Shown here in pieces: positions 46,863 to 58,170 of a stretch of 64,000 nt of DNA (the first letter of the stretch is position 1; the number at the start of each line of letters is the position of its first letter). The DNA lies in contig PDUO01000021.1 in NCBI GenBank assembly GCA_003008705.1, positions 622,766-686,765 on the forward strand, written 5' to 3'. A model generated the notes under the pieces. That model ran no database searches and was not told where the DNA came from. It saw only the letters and a list, made by a program, of their open reading frames with translations. This DNA is from Pezicula radicicola (lineage: Eukaryota > Ascomycota > Leotiomycetes > Helotiales > Dermateaceae). A program made the position numbers and the translations under genes.

Positions 46863-48421
46863 ATGGCTTCTCCTCGATCGACAAGATCCTCGAAGAACGA
46901 AGTCCTTACGACGAAAACACGGAGCAGTCACAACATCGCGACAGCGCCTCACGTAACACGTCATAGTAACAATAACAGACCATCTCCCCAGGCGGCAAAC
47001 TCGCGCAAGAAACGCGATAGAGACACTTTGGATGCCATCAAGGAAGATGGCCCCATCAAGAAAGTCCGCTATGCCGTTGAGATCGAGAGTCGGCCCATCG
47101 CACTCATCTCTCAGCCTAAAGCGTCGCTCGTGGTCGCTGAGTCGAAGCCTGAGGGGTTGCCACAACGCAAGGCCACACCACCACCTCGACGAACCTCAAC
47201 GAAAAACACAAAGACCCAGCCTATTGAACCACCACAACCTACAATACACCATCAGAAGGTAGCAAATGGTATTAAGCACGAATTGGACCGATTGCAGCCT
47301 TCAGAGGCCGACACAAAGGACGAGAAGAGGAAGCTGAGGTCACAGGAAGGTACAAGGTTTAAGAGTGAACTGTCACGATATTTCCCGGACTATGATGAGG
47401 TGATTGGGAACGATCCCAAGGAAGAGCGTAAGCCATGCTGGCCGAATCCAAAATGATACATGGCTGATTTGTGCTAGACTTTTTAAATCACGATACTCCT
47501 ATTATCATTTTGGACAACGCCAAGACCTACACAAAACAAAATAACCCCTCTCCAGCAAGTAGCCAACGGAGAATCAACGACTTTCCTATTAAGACATATC
47601 CCGATTCGCTCTTTAATAAACTGAACGAGGCGCACAGAGTAGACTTTTCATTTTTGGACACACATTGCAAGGACAAGGAGGGCGAAAATCCCCTACCGGA
47701 TTCTTACTACCAAACTGTCCATCGCAAACCCGAGCGAAATGAGAAATTGGTGCGGAACACGGATAAGGGTAAGGCACAACACGAAAAGGATCAAGTAATA
47801 CGCTTGCTAGAGGGCCTGCAAGGTCATGACTGGTTAAAGGTATTGGGGGTGAGTGGGATTACGGAGAGCAGGAAGAAGGAGTTCGAGCCTGCGAGGGATC
47901 ACTTCATCAAGGGCTGCCTGGCAATAATAGAGAAGTTTAAGACATGGCGAGAAGAAGAAAAGCGGCGGCGAATAGAGAAGGAACGCTCTGTGGCAGCTGC
48001 GGAAGTCGAAGAGCAAGATGATGGATATATTAGCGACGGTGATCCACCAGACTATAGTGACGTGGATGCTTCAGCTGCTAGACAACTGCACGAAGAGGCA
48101 ATTGCAAGATCAGCGCCCATCTCTTCGACCGGACTGCCCAACCCCAAGGTCGAACTGATACCCGAGGCCACAAAGGTCGTCGAGAAGGACTTCAAATCCT
48201 TCTTTTCAAAGCCGTACCTCCGCGAAGCAGCTCTCCGTAAGCTCCGTCGTAGTGGGAGGACTGTACAAGCGTGGGGTCAACCGGTTCCCGATGTACAGGA
48301 GGCAGAATTCGTGCTAGGTGGTATGACGCCGGAGGAGTTATGGGGTAAGGAGAAGATGCAGGACATAATGAAGGCGCATGAGAGAAGAAAGAGGAGAGAT
48401 AGGAGGGTTAGCAAGGACTGA
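46863..48421 (+). CDS. SAS4-domain protein (silencing/histone acetylation), 2 exons
   Basis: Protein with the 'something about silencing 4' domain, the scaffold subunit of a MYST-type histone H4 acetyltransferase complex in yeast. Exons 46863-47427 and 47478-48421 give 502 aa; I chose the ATG at 46863 (MASPRSTRSSKN), though one lies upstream at 46734. The first half is disordered and basic. The conserved domain, about residues 265-385, has YYQTVHRKPERNEKLVRNTDKGKAQHEK (seen as HRKPERNEKLVRNTDKGKAQ), then LLEGLQGHDWLKVLGVSGIT and a coiled coil FKTWREEEKRRRIEKERS. The C-terminal part has FFSKPYLREAALRKLRRSGR and ends in a basic cluster. Nuclear location is expected. Confidence 0.85.
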
Positions 48422-49333
48422 AAGAGGGGAAAAGAGCTGAATTGAAAGTGCTTCATTTGGCTGTCTTGCTTGTATGATCTTCTTGGCGTCTTTAGGAAAG
48501 GTGTTCTGGGGGGGAAGAATAACATATGTATCATAGTCCTCAGCTCTTAGCAGACTGGAGTGAGAGTAGAAATGGCATCCGAATTATCAACTAGTGATCT
48601 GTGAGCATAGTGAGTGACCAGTGATGATGACTTGAGATAATCGTAGAATCTTAAGTGTTCACAGTTGCAGCTTTACAACACGGATTAAATATTACGGATT
48701 AAATATTTAATCCGTGTAGCCGCGACACAAGGCGTTCTACAGTATTTCATCTTCATCTAGTCCACAAGACAAGACAATTCAAGGCACGTTATTGGCCGCC
48801 TGTTCTTCTTCGAGTCTTGAAAGTACTCATATTGTATCATAGCATCTTTATAATTTGTCTGTCTTCCAAACAAGAGAATTCTTGAGCTTCTTGCCATTTT
48901 TCTAGCCTGTGAACGCGGTGAACGCGGCCTCCACTCGAGTAACCAGCCTTGTGAATCACCTTCGTTGTTGCGCAACCACTTGCTCGGTACATTCACCTCT
49001 TCTTTTGTAAAACTTGACGCGCAAAATATCTGTGTCTTTCAAAGCATCGCGCTGATGAACGAAAGCACTTAAACGCTTGGAAACTTGACTACAGCAAGTC
49101 AGCCTATTCCTTCCTTCCGCGAACGATACTTCCACCCTCCTGCGTCCCCCAAATTCCTCACAGAAAGAGCGCCAACTGCTCGACTTGCGCGATCAGTCAA
49201 TACATACACTTGCGATCTGACACAAATTAGGGACGAGCTGAGAGCTCTGCAGGGCGGATGAGCGCGTACTAGGGGGGTTCTTTGCGCCTGGGCTGCTGGA
49301 GCTCCTCGAACGGTGCGACCAGCACGAAGCAGT
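48422..49333. other. intergenic region with palindromes
   Basis: About 900 bp between the SAS4-domain gene and TAF2. It contains the nested palindrome at 48678-48717. Minus-strand frames at 48757-48996 and 49099-49359 have no recognised features. Confidence 0.5.
48678..48717. repeat. Nested perfect inverted repeat
   Basis: A 16 bp arm acacggattaaatatt (48678-48693) is matched perfectly by its complement at 48702-48717. Inside lies a 22 bp uninterrupted palindrome at 48694-48715 (acggattaaat joined to its own complement). It may be a cruciform, a terminator-like hairpin in the transcript, or a small transposon scar. Confidence 0.8.
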
Positions 49334-52300
49334 ATGCCTGGCCTGTTGCTGGAGACCATGGATCCTCTGTTGGCACCTCAAGTTCCAAAGGCAGAATATG
49401 GGTTTTCGGTCTTACACCAGAAGGTCGAGCTCGAGGTCGATTTTGCGACACAGAGCTTAGTTGGACGAACGGAGATCACAATTGTACCACAGCGGAAGGA
49501 CCTGAGAGAAATCAAAATTGATGCTCGCCAGTTTCAAATACCACGGAATGGAGTCTTGGTCAATGGGAAGGTCAGCTACATCGACTACGAGGATCCAAAC
49601 GAAGCCTTACACATTCCGGATCAGTACTCTTGGGGCGTGGGTCAATATGAGCTACAGAGGGGTCGCCTGAAGGCTTCGATGGGAGGGACGCTGGGAAATG
49701 GATCTTTGTTAATTGAAATACCAGATTCAGTACATATCGAAGAGGTGGACCCATTTTCTGATGGCACCTCAATCGTTGTAGCACCGCGAGGACTTGGAGC
49801 AATGTCAGCTCGCCCCTCTGTTCCTGCAGATGGAGCTATTGGTGGAACATCCACACCGGGAGCAGCAAACTCAAGGACAACTGTCGATCAATCATCACTA
49901 TTTGCGCCACTTATAATCAAGATATCATTCTCTGCGAAGAATTTCCGGGATGGGCTACAGTTTGTAGGACTGGGAGAAGGGGATGCACGATACCCACATG
50001 TCTACACACGGCACTCATTGGACCCAGGGGTAGCTTGCTGTGTCTTCCCGTGCATTGATGACCCAAATGTGAGATGCACATGGGAGATTTCCCTCAAATT
50101 CTCAAGGACCCTTGGAGATGCTCTCAAGAAGCCTAAACCCCTAGTTGTCACTTCTCGGATTCACGAATTCAAGAAAGCACATACCAACAGCAGCATAATT
50201 GCTGGGGAGCAGAGCGAAATTTCTCTCAGTGAAGAAGATAAACTTCTAGAAATGACGGTGATCTGCTCCGGAGAACTTACGAACGATGTAGTTGATATTG
50301 TTGACAGCTCAAAGAAGACAGTATCGTTCTCCCTCACAAGAAACGTTGCTGCACAGCATATTGGCTTCGCGATTGGTCCCTTCGAGCAGATTGACCTCTC
50401 AGAATTCCGTGAGGAAGAGGATGCTGAGAAATTAGGACAAGGACAAGCCGTGCAAGTATCCGCTTTTGCGCTGCCTGGTCGAGCAGAGGAGGTTCGCAAT
50501 ATCTGCTCCCCCTTGGCCAGCGCGGTTGATTATTTCTCCTTCACATTTGGGAAATACGACTTTCCAGAGTGTAAGATGTGTTTTGTTGATGATCAAGTAT
50601 CAGATACTGTGCATACGGCATCACTGTCCTTGTGCAGTACTCGTTTGCTTATCAGCGAGGCTATAATTGATCCGGAGATTGACATTGTAAGAACTCTGGT
50701 CCATGCCGTTGCAAACCAGTGGATGGGGGTAGCTATGATCCCACAAACAAAGGCTGATCGGTGGATTGTGGTTGGTATTGCACATTTCATGACTGGTTTG
50801 TTCATGAAAACTCTTTGTGGCACGAACGAATACATGTTCAGGCAGAAAGCATTGATGGAACGGCTTGTGGAACTGGATGTCGAAAGACCCTCTCTTTACG
50901 CCCTTGGGACCATCCTACATCTTGGTTCTTTCGAGTACGAGTTTATGGCATTAAAAGCGCCTTTGGTGCTCTTTATTCTGGATAAGAGAATGAAGAAGGC
51001 AACAGGATCGCAGACAGGCGGTCTTGCACGGATTGTCAACAAAATGGTAACGGCTGCAAACACTGGAAGTGGAGAAAGTATGGTCTCTACTGATGGCTTC
51101 GCAAAGCTCTGCTACAAGATATCAAAGTATAAGTGTGAATCCTTCTGGAACCAGTGGGTTACAGGTGCAGGCTGCCCAAAGTTCCAGATAACGCAGAAGT
51201 ATAACAAGAAGCAGTTCCAGCTGGAACTAACTATCAGCCAGAAGCAGGGAAGATTACCTGAACGAAAACTGGAGCGGAATGGGTTTCTGAGGGAGTTCAA
51301 GGAAGAGGCCAGTGGTGTTTGGGCGGGTGACATTCAACCTGTCTTTACAGGCCCAATGACGATTAGGATTCATGAGGCCGATGGTACACCTTATGAGCAC
51401 ATTGTGGAAATTAGAGAGGGCATTGGACGATTCTCGATCCCTTATAACACAAAGTACAAGCGTCTGAAGCGAAGCCGTCGGCAGAAAGAGCGTGCGAACG
51501 CAGCTGCTGGAGTCGACATCACAGCTGAAAATCAGGACGACGTCTTGATTTATTGCTTGGGGGACGTACTGCAATCTCGTGAGGAAGTTGTAGAATGGGG
51601 ACTGGCGGACTGGGACCCAGATAATGAAGCCGAGATGGAAAAAGAGTCCTACGAGTGGCTTCGCATCGATGCTGATTTCGAATGGCTATGCGAGATCAAT
51701 TTTGTCAGCATGAAGTCTTATATGTACGTCTCACAGCTTCAGCAAGATCGTGATGTGGTCGCCCAACAAGACTCGATAAACTTTCTCCAGAAAGCCGTTC
51801 CACATCCGCTTGTCTCTACATTCCTCATCAGAACCCTGATGGACAGGCGTTACTTTCATGGCATTCGTACAATGGCGACCGAGGCTCTCAAGACTCACGC
51901 AACCACGGCGAATATGTGCAACTGGGTGGGGCTAAGGCATCTTGAAAAGGCCTTCCAAGAGTTTTTTTGTTATCCGGGAACAAAAATGCCGAGGTCAAAT
52001 GACTTCAGCGACAAGAAGAGTTACTATATCTTGTGTGCTATCCCGAGAGCTATGGCACACATACGTGATAATAACGGCAACTGTCCGAAAGAAGCCCGAC
52101 AATTCATTCTTGATCAACTGCGCTTTAATGACAATGGAAACAACGAGTTCTCAGACAACCACTACATCGCGAATCTTCTCTCCGCGCTTGCTGATAGTTT
52201 GATTCCTGCGAGGAAAAACAACGATGAAGTTCGTTTTGGAGACGACGAGGATGACTTCGATCCAGAGCCAAGGCAGTTCAAAGCAAGTGTCCTTGAAGAA

Positions 52301-54029
52301 ATTGACCGTTACCGTCGCATGGACGAATGGATCTTTTCATATCAGAATGTTTATACTACTACAGCCATAGACTGCTGGTATAGACTTATGGAAGCTGGCA
52401 TCATACCTACAGATCCGCTTCAATTCATGCAGTACCTTCACGATGGCACTGCAGACCTGGTCCGTATTAAGGCGTTTGAGGCATTAGTCAATCTTGGCTT
52501 CCTGAGGAACGATATGATATCGGCGTACCTGCTGAACGTGATGAGCACCGATTCCTCATCGTTCGTCCGCAGGCGATTGTACCAGGTTTTCTGCGTTGGG
52601 CTTGCCACAGTCGCATTCGGGGAGAACAAGACTCTTGAGAAGCCCATTGTAGCTGCAGGTGCTGATGAGGATAATATGATTGTCGATACTGATGCCACCC
52701 TGGAGGCTAGGAAATCTCACATAGCACGAACGACAACAATCACTGGTGCTTTGGCTGCACTGAAAGAAGAGCTGGGAGGAAATGAGGCCCTTAAGCAGGC
52801 ACTATGGAAAGCTATCAGGTCTCCAGTCATTAGCTTGTCTGAACAGGCGGACTTGCTTGATATTTGCTGGATTTTGTATGATCCACAGGAGTCATGGGTT
52901 GTACAGATGAAGTATCCTCGCTACTGGAAGGCTGAGAACCTTGGCAAGGTATGTCTCTTTGTTTATTATTCTGCAATACCAAGGGCTAACTTTCGTTCAG
53001 GGTATCATACGATTCAAACAGACGGATAAGATCCGAACGGAGCTGACACGGTACACAAAGAATAAGCTTCGAAAAGAAAAAGCGGCCCAGGCTATCCTAG
53101 ATGCCCAAAACGCACCAGTACCAGTTGCCAAACCAGCCGTTTTGGGGGAAACTGCACCTGTATACATACCTATACCAGCAGTACCCAAACCTGCTCCTGT
53201 GTCCGCTCCTATACCTGCTCCTATGCCAACACCCGTCCCTACTCCAGTGTACAACCCACCAGTTCCCCAGCCGCCAGTACCCACTCTGAAGTTTTCTTTC
53301 AAAAAGTCATCAAAACCAGAGAAACCAGCCTCGGTGCCAGTGAAACCACCATCACAAATAAAGGTAGAAATACCAGAAGAACCAAGTTCCATGAGACCTC
53401 CGAAGCGGCCTCTCTCTCACGAGTCCAGGTCTGATAGCATTAAGAGCGAGGCAACAGAAGGTCAACCGAGCGCGAAGAGAAGGAAGATTACCAAGCTTAA
53501 GTTTACCAACTTTTCTAAAGTTCAGAAGATCCAGAGCCAACCTCCCAGACCAGCACCTGTAAAGGTACCAAAGCGGCCCCGCTCCCCATCGGCATCCTTC
53601 ACACATCCTTCTCCAGTATCATCAAATCGACCTTCTCCTGCACCAACGACTTCTACGAACGCCGGCTCTCCCGCTCCTGGGCCATCAGGCTCCCAGAATT
53701 CATCTAAACTCTCAATAACCGTCAAACCACGCAAACCCCTCCCCGATTCTGCTGCACGAAAACCTCTTCCTGACTCCACAGGCCGCAAACCCCTCCCAGA
53801 TTCTGCTGCACGGAAACCTCTTCCAGACTCCTCAAGCCGCAATCCTCTCCCTGCTTCTGTGTCCAGTAAAGCGAGCAAGCCTCAAAAGCCTGCCAGAAAA
53901 ATCGTGAAACTAAAGTTCACCAACTACGACAAAGTACGCCGAATTCTAAGTTTGCCTCCTAAGCCATTGCGTGTGAAAGCACCAAAACCTTCTCCGCCAG
54001 CTCCCTCTGTGTCAGCAAACCGAGCATGA
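49334..54029 (+). CDS. Transcription initiation factor TFIID subunit TAF2, 2 exons
   Basis: Core TFIID subunit with an M1-aminopeptidase-like fold that contacts promoter DNA at the initiator. Exons 49334-52948 and 53001-54029 give 1547 aa; an in-frame ATG at 49358 is an alternative start. The N-terminal domain contains YGFSVLHQKVELEVDF and YSWGVGQYELQRG. The aminopeptidase-like middle keeps SLCSTRLL and ARTLVHAVANQWMG-like text (VRTLVHAVANQWMG) where active enzymes have HEXXH, so no zinc site remains. HEAT-type repeats follow. The second exon encodes a disordered, Pro/Lys-rich tail of about 340 residues. It has five 9-residue units (RKPLPDSxx) and two copies of a K(L)KFTN basic/hydrophobic motif, near residues 1367 and 1505. 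The tail is the unusual part. Confidence 0.95.
53484..53991 (+). repeat. Duplicated KLKFTN motif in TAF2 tail
   Basis: Two segments of the TAF2 C-terminal tail resemble each other: KITKLKFTNFSKVQKI then QSQPPRP...VKVPK (about residues 1367-1395), and KIVKLKFTNYDKVRRI then LSLPPKP...VKAPK (about 1505-1533). They flank the RKPLPDS repeats. A shorter relative, LKFSFKK, occurs near residue 1301. Confidence 0.85.
53730..53864 (+). repeat. Five 27-bp coding repeats in TAF2
   Basis: Five consecutive 9-codon units of the form RKPLPDSxx (the last is RNPLPASVS) at residues 1449-1493. Nucleotide identity between units is high but not complete, with synonymous drift. Confidence 0.85.
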
Positions 54030-54550
54030 ATTTTCTTCGATCCTTCTTTTTCAGGTGGTAATAAAATATTTTGCATTTTTAGCGAAAAGGGAGTTACGGA
54101 CTCAGGACTCGTCAAAATGGACGAGAGATTGCATTGGGATTGCTTGGACTCGTTATGTATGATATGGTGGCTGGTATTTTGAGCAGCTTGCCCGGCGGCT
54201 ATGACTGAGCTGAACCTGGGCAATGATTTCTGCAAACTGGATATAGAAAGCCCACAGAGATATCTCAGATTGCGGAGAATAGACTCATGTCAACAAAATA
54301 GTCCCTCCCTGTGTATTATTCTCAGTCGGGAAGTTACACTTCTGTCCAATGTGCGAAAAAAACCCAGTGCCCAAACCTCCGAACCCAATGCCTTTCGTAT
54401 CCCAAGACGCCACCCAAACTCCCTAGGACTTGCATGTGCCAATACTCTTCAAGATTTAGCCATATCACCTCCAACCCCCAAAACACCATATCTCAATCCC
54501 TAGAAACCCTTCCCCTTCCCCTTACCCCTACCATGACCATACCCATATCC
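54030..54550. other. intergenic, convergent 3' ends
   Basis: About 520 bp between TAF2 and CDC26 stops. The frame of CDC26 beyond its TAG stays open for 15 codons, rich in Gly, Lys and Arg, to a second TAG at 54503-54501. Confidence 0.5.
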
Positions 54551-54802
54551 CTAATTCCTCCCGCCCAACCCAAGCCGTTCCTCCCTACTCCGAACCTGCT
54601 TATCACCACCAGCATCTATCCTAGTCCTCAAAGCCTCATGCGAAAGACCATGTCCATGAGCATGCGGATCCCGATTCTCAGCTACGAACTGCGGTTGTTG
54701 CTGTCTTGCTTGCTCGGCTGCTGCTTCTCGCGCCCGTTTGTCTTCGTAGATTGCTATGTCTTCTGTTGTTAGGGTTATGGCTGTTGGTTTGCGGCGGAGC
54801 AT
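54551..54802 (-). CDS. CDC26: Anaphase-promoting complex subunit CDC26
   Basis: Very small APC/C subunit that stabilises the TPR protein CDC16 in the ubiquitin ligase controlling mitotic exit. The ATG at 54802 gives 83 aa in one exon. The N-terminus MLRRKPTAITLTTEDIAIYED is the hallmark that inserts into the APC6/Cdc16 superhelix. The rest is Gln-rich and polar with a basic end (RSREERLGLGGRN). The same frame is open far upstream of this ATG, but the family begins with MLRR, which decides the start. It is divergently transcribed from the gene at 55212. Confidence 0.85.
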   Translation of the reverse strand: MLRRKPTAITLTTEDIAIYEDKRAREAAAEQARQQQPQFVAENRDPHAHGHGLSHEALRTRIDAGGDKQVRSREERLGLGGRN

Positions 54803-55211
54803 TTTGTTTTTGTTTTTGTTTTTGTTTTCTGGGGATTTTGGGGTCTTGTTGTGTATAATGTGTATGTTTGGTGGTGGGATGGGAGGTGGTGGGAGAGTGG
54901 TGGTTATTTGGTTGGTTTTGTTTTGTTTGAGGGAGGGGGTCCGGTAATTGGGAATTGGTCGATTTTGGGGTTTGGGGAGGGATGTATTGTATATTGGAGC
55001 TTTTCGAAAGAATGGATGTTCGTTGAAGTCGAGTTGCGCGAGGCTGAGAAGTGAAAGTTGATTGATGAGTGGAGTTCTCGAAAAGTGGTGCAAACAGAGC
55101 AAACAACCAATTTTAACGACCTTGAACCTCGCAACTCTCGCGCGGGTTGTAGCTTGAATTATTTCAAAGGAGAAGCTGCCCTCTCCCTGTCGACGGACTT
55201 CCAGCGCAAAC
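54803..55211. promoter_or_regulatory. Shared promoter of CDC26 and the RG-rich protein gene
   Basis: About 410 bp between two divergent start codons. On the CDC26 side it is strongly asymmetric, with G/T-rich sequence on the plus strand (C/A-rich on the transcribed strand), typical of fungal 5' leaders. Confidence 0.55.
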
Positions 55212-56400
55212 ATGTATAAATGGCATGTACACTCCGCTCTTGGTCGGGGACGGCCTATCGCAGCTGATATCTCGAGAGTAACTGATGGGATCGCTGCATC
55301 TTTGAGACAGTTTTCTCTTTCGGCTTCGAGGTGTGCTGAGGATGGTATGTTTTTATACACCACGTCCTAACATCACCTTCCCTCTATCTTCCCTTCAATA
55401 TAAAGTATGCGATATTAATTCAATTGATATAGAGAAGCCACGATTCACCATAAGTCGCACTGCTGGACCTGAAGGAAATTCAAATTCAAATGGAGCTACA
55501 GCGAGAGTCTCTCGATCTCAAAGATCCGCAAATGCGATTGGAGAGATATCTTCACTAGCAAACGCTAGATTACCACCGAGGGGAATTGATGCAAGATCGC
55601 TAGCAGCTAAACCATTGAAGATTACGAGAGTTGATTCAACTCCACCTACCGGACCTGGGAGTTTCGGACGAGGAGGTTTTGGTCCTCGAAATGGTAGAGG
55701 TGTTGGACGTGTAGGAGGAGCAAGAGGAAGAGGAGGTGCTGGCATGAGAGGGAGAGGAGGAGCTAGGGGGAGAGGAAAGAAGAGGAGGGGTGGTAAAGGT
55801 GCAGAGATGGATTTTGAAGGTGATAAGGAGGAAGATGAAGATGCGAGTGCTCAACCTTTGACAGCTGAGGAACAGAGGGCTTTTGATGGTGGTCTTGGTC
55901 GAAGACCATATATTCCACAAACAACACTCGCATCCCTTCTAAACCACGTCCCAGCCGTTGCAACCAATACAGCTCCTACGAACGTAACTCGTAACCTGGT
56001 CAATTCTTTACAGGTTATGACGGGTGATCGATTCGAACATACGATCTCGCCAGAACAGAGAGCTCAGAAGATTAATTATGGGAATGGGACTATGCTTTGG
56101 AGTGAGGAGGAGAGGAAGGCTTATACTAGGGTTCTTCCGCAGGCGCCTGACGCTGTTAAGGAAGCGGTTACTGCTGCGGTTGTTAGTGGGAAATACGTTG
56201 CTCCTAAGGAACCTGTTACGGGAGACTTTTTGGGTAATGTTGATTCTTATGCTAGGAGGAACGAGACGTATCTTTCTGGGGATACTGATAAGTTGAAGGC
56301 TAAGCTGAAGGAGCTTTTGCCTGCTGCGAAGCCTAGACCTGCCGCTGCTGCTCCAGCCCCTCCTAAAAAGGCTGCTCCGGTAAAGGCTGCGGCTGTTTAG
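55212..56400 (+). CDS. RG-rich protein with probable mitochondrial presequence, 2 exons
   Basis: Exons 55212-55344 and 55433-56400 join at a GT-AG intron (CAED/EKPRFTISR) to give 366 aa. The first 45 residues are basic and hydroxylated, without acidic clusters until CAED, and contain RQFSLSASRC, a pattern common in fungal mitochondrial ribosomal and other matrix proteins. Residues about 115-155 form an RGG/RG-rich block (GRGVGRVGGARGRGGAG and GRGGARGRGKKRRGG). The conserved-looking C-terminal half includes PYIPQTTLASLLNHVPAV, INYGNGTMLWSEEERKAY and FLGNVDSYARRNETYLSGD, then an Ala/Pro/Lys tail. I do not recognise a named family; a mitoribosome-associated role is a guess from the presequence and the RNA-binding-like RG block. 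Confidence 0.75.
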
Positions 56401-56738
56401 TTTGTAAAATCTGTACAAGCATGTATCATGTATGATAGACGAAAATCTGGCGCTGGGTATAATTGTACAAATTCGCTGTATATGTACATATCTACGTATT
56501 AGGCTTCCCAGCGGACTTTTGGACATGCTGCTCTCCTGCATCCTTTGCTCTCGTTATGGCGTGGTAAGCCACTAGCTTGAGCTACTCAAACTACTTAAAT
56601 GATTCAAAATTCTTTTTATATCCCATTGTCTCCGATATGACATATAGGTACATAATACGACATCTGTAACAGCTAATCCTTTTCCATCAGCAATCCTACC
56701 CACCCTAGAGGACCAAATACCAAAGAGGAAATTCCCAT
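56401..56738. other. intergenic, convergent 3' ends
   Basis: About 340 bp of presumed 3' UTRs of two convergent genes. No other feature seen. Confidence 0.5.
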
Positions 56739-57834
56739 CTACGACTGCTCCATCCCCTTCCTAGCATTTTCAACAGCCTTCTTAACCTCACCCACCCCCT
56801 TCTCAACAACCTTCTCCATCTCCTTATGCGCCTTCTTCAAATCATCAGGTCTAACACTCTTCCTCAATTCCATACCCCTCAATCTCTTCTGCATAGCAGC
56901 CCTAGCACTCTGAACCCCAATCTTAGCCGTCTCTCCGGCCTTCGTAGCAGCTGCTAACGCCGCATCTCTTGATTCCTTAGTAGGAGGTGGGATAGGTATG
57001 TTGAGTTGGGAGGGGTTATGTGGATCTGGCTGTGGTTGGAGATTTAGATCTTTGGATGATTGGATTGCTGAGGTTATTGGTTTGATATGCTGTTTTTATA
57101 GAAACAAAAAATTAGTCTTGTCTTATTCCTCTTCTAGCTCGGGAATTGGAATTGGCTTGACAAGGAATGAAAGGAAAAGTCATTTGAGTGAGGTAGGGTG
57201 TTAACAATACTTACATCCTTCTCCCCTACCAAAACCATAACACTCCTACCCCCCTTAGGTAAAACCTGCGCCAACTCCCCAAGCCTAATACTTTCCTTTC
57301 CACCCTTCTCCAACACAACCCTCACATTCTCCAAAACCTCCGGATTAAACCGTCCACCCGTTCTCAACTTGCCCAAATCATTTCCTAATTTCTCAATCGA
57401 CTTTTTGATACCCGTTTCCAAGGTTGAGAAATCAAATGCATCGTCTATAATTTCTCCTTCTGTTCCTTCCGTCTTTGAAGATGAGGAGGATGGGGAGGAG
57501 AATGAGTCTTGGCTTCCTTTTCCTTTCTTTTTCTTCTCTCCTACTACTTCATATTGACTGCCTTTTCTCCCAGCTACTTTGACATTACGGGCATTGTGGG
57601 AGGTATTGCTGAATAGACGTGTGTATTGTGCTTGCTTGCTGTTGTTCAATGCCGCAGTTGGGTTTTTATAGCTATACAACACCAAATCGTCAGATTTCAA
57701 TTCAATTGGAGCAGGAACTCACTCAATGGGTACAAAACTTACAGGTATGAGGATGATGATGTGCTACATTTTGTAGAGCCTCTGGAGAGAAGCTGTTTAA
57801 ATGTGTTGGCACGGAGGGGCAATGGTGGTGGCAT
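56739..57834 (-). CDS. Mitochondrial ribosome recycling factor, 3 exons
   Basis: RRF splits post-termination mitochondrial ribosomes together with EF-G2. Exons on the minus strand: 57834-57743, 57671-57215 and 57089-56739, 299 aa. The first 60 residues are a basic, Ser/Asn-rich presequence (FKQLLSRGSTKCSTSSSSYL; RLFSNTSHNARN). The three-helix RRF domain begins at FDFSTLETGIKKSIEKLGND and continues LGKLRTGGRFNPEVLENV, the classical helix 1, then the beta domain (LAQVLPKGGRSVMVLV). Helix 3 carries KRLRGMELRKSVRPDDLKKA and MEKVVEKGVGEVKKAVENAR. A charged low-complexity insert lies between the presequence and the domain. Confidence 0.92.
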
Positions 57835-58170
57835 GGTGGGTAGGTAGCTTGGTATGTTTGTTGTCGGGAGCTTTCAGAACCTGGAGTCACTCCTCATCCG
57901 AGGCTTGAACAACGCCTTGTCTTGCGACTCCTCGCCTCGCCTCGCCTTGCCTCTCAGCCTTCTCTCTCCGCATCAAATCAACAACAAACAAGACAAGATC
58001 AAACTACATTTGTCAAATAAATATATATTGATCTCCAGAGACTAAATCTCAATTGAATACACAACTTCTTCATCTTCACACACATCAACGGGGCCCGGTC
58101 TCTAAAACTTCAATCTCATCCCCAAACAACCACCACTCCGACCCATCATACATATCGATCTACACAAAAC
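57835..58170. other. intergenic, divergent promoters
   Basis: About 335 bp between the divergent RRF and F-box-like genes. A tandem-like run of cctcgcctcgcctcgccttgcctc-type pentamers lies at about 57930-57955. No gene seen. Confidence 0.5.

Noticed and set aside
48757..49359. Two minus-strand frames upstream of TAF2
   Set aside because: They have non-ATG starts, no domains, and overlap the TAF2 promoter and leader.
54553..55363. 270-codon minus frame reading through CDC26 upstream to 55363
   Set aside because: The conserved CDC26 N-terminus starts at the internal ATG at 54802. The upstream part is low-complexity and overlaps the first exon of the divergent gene.
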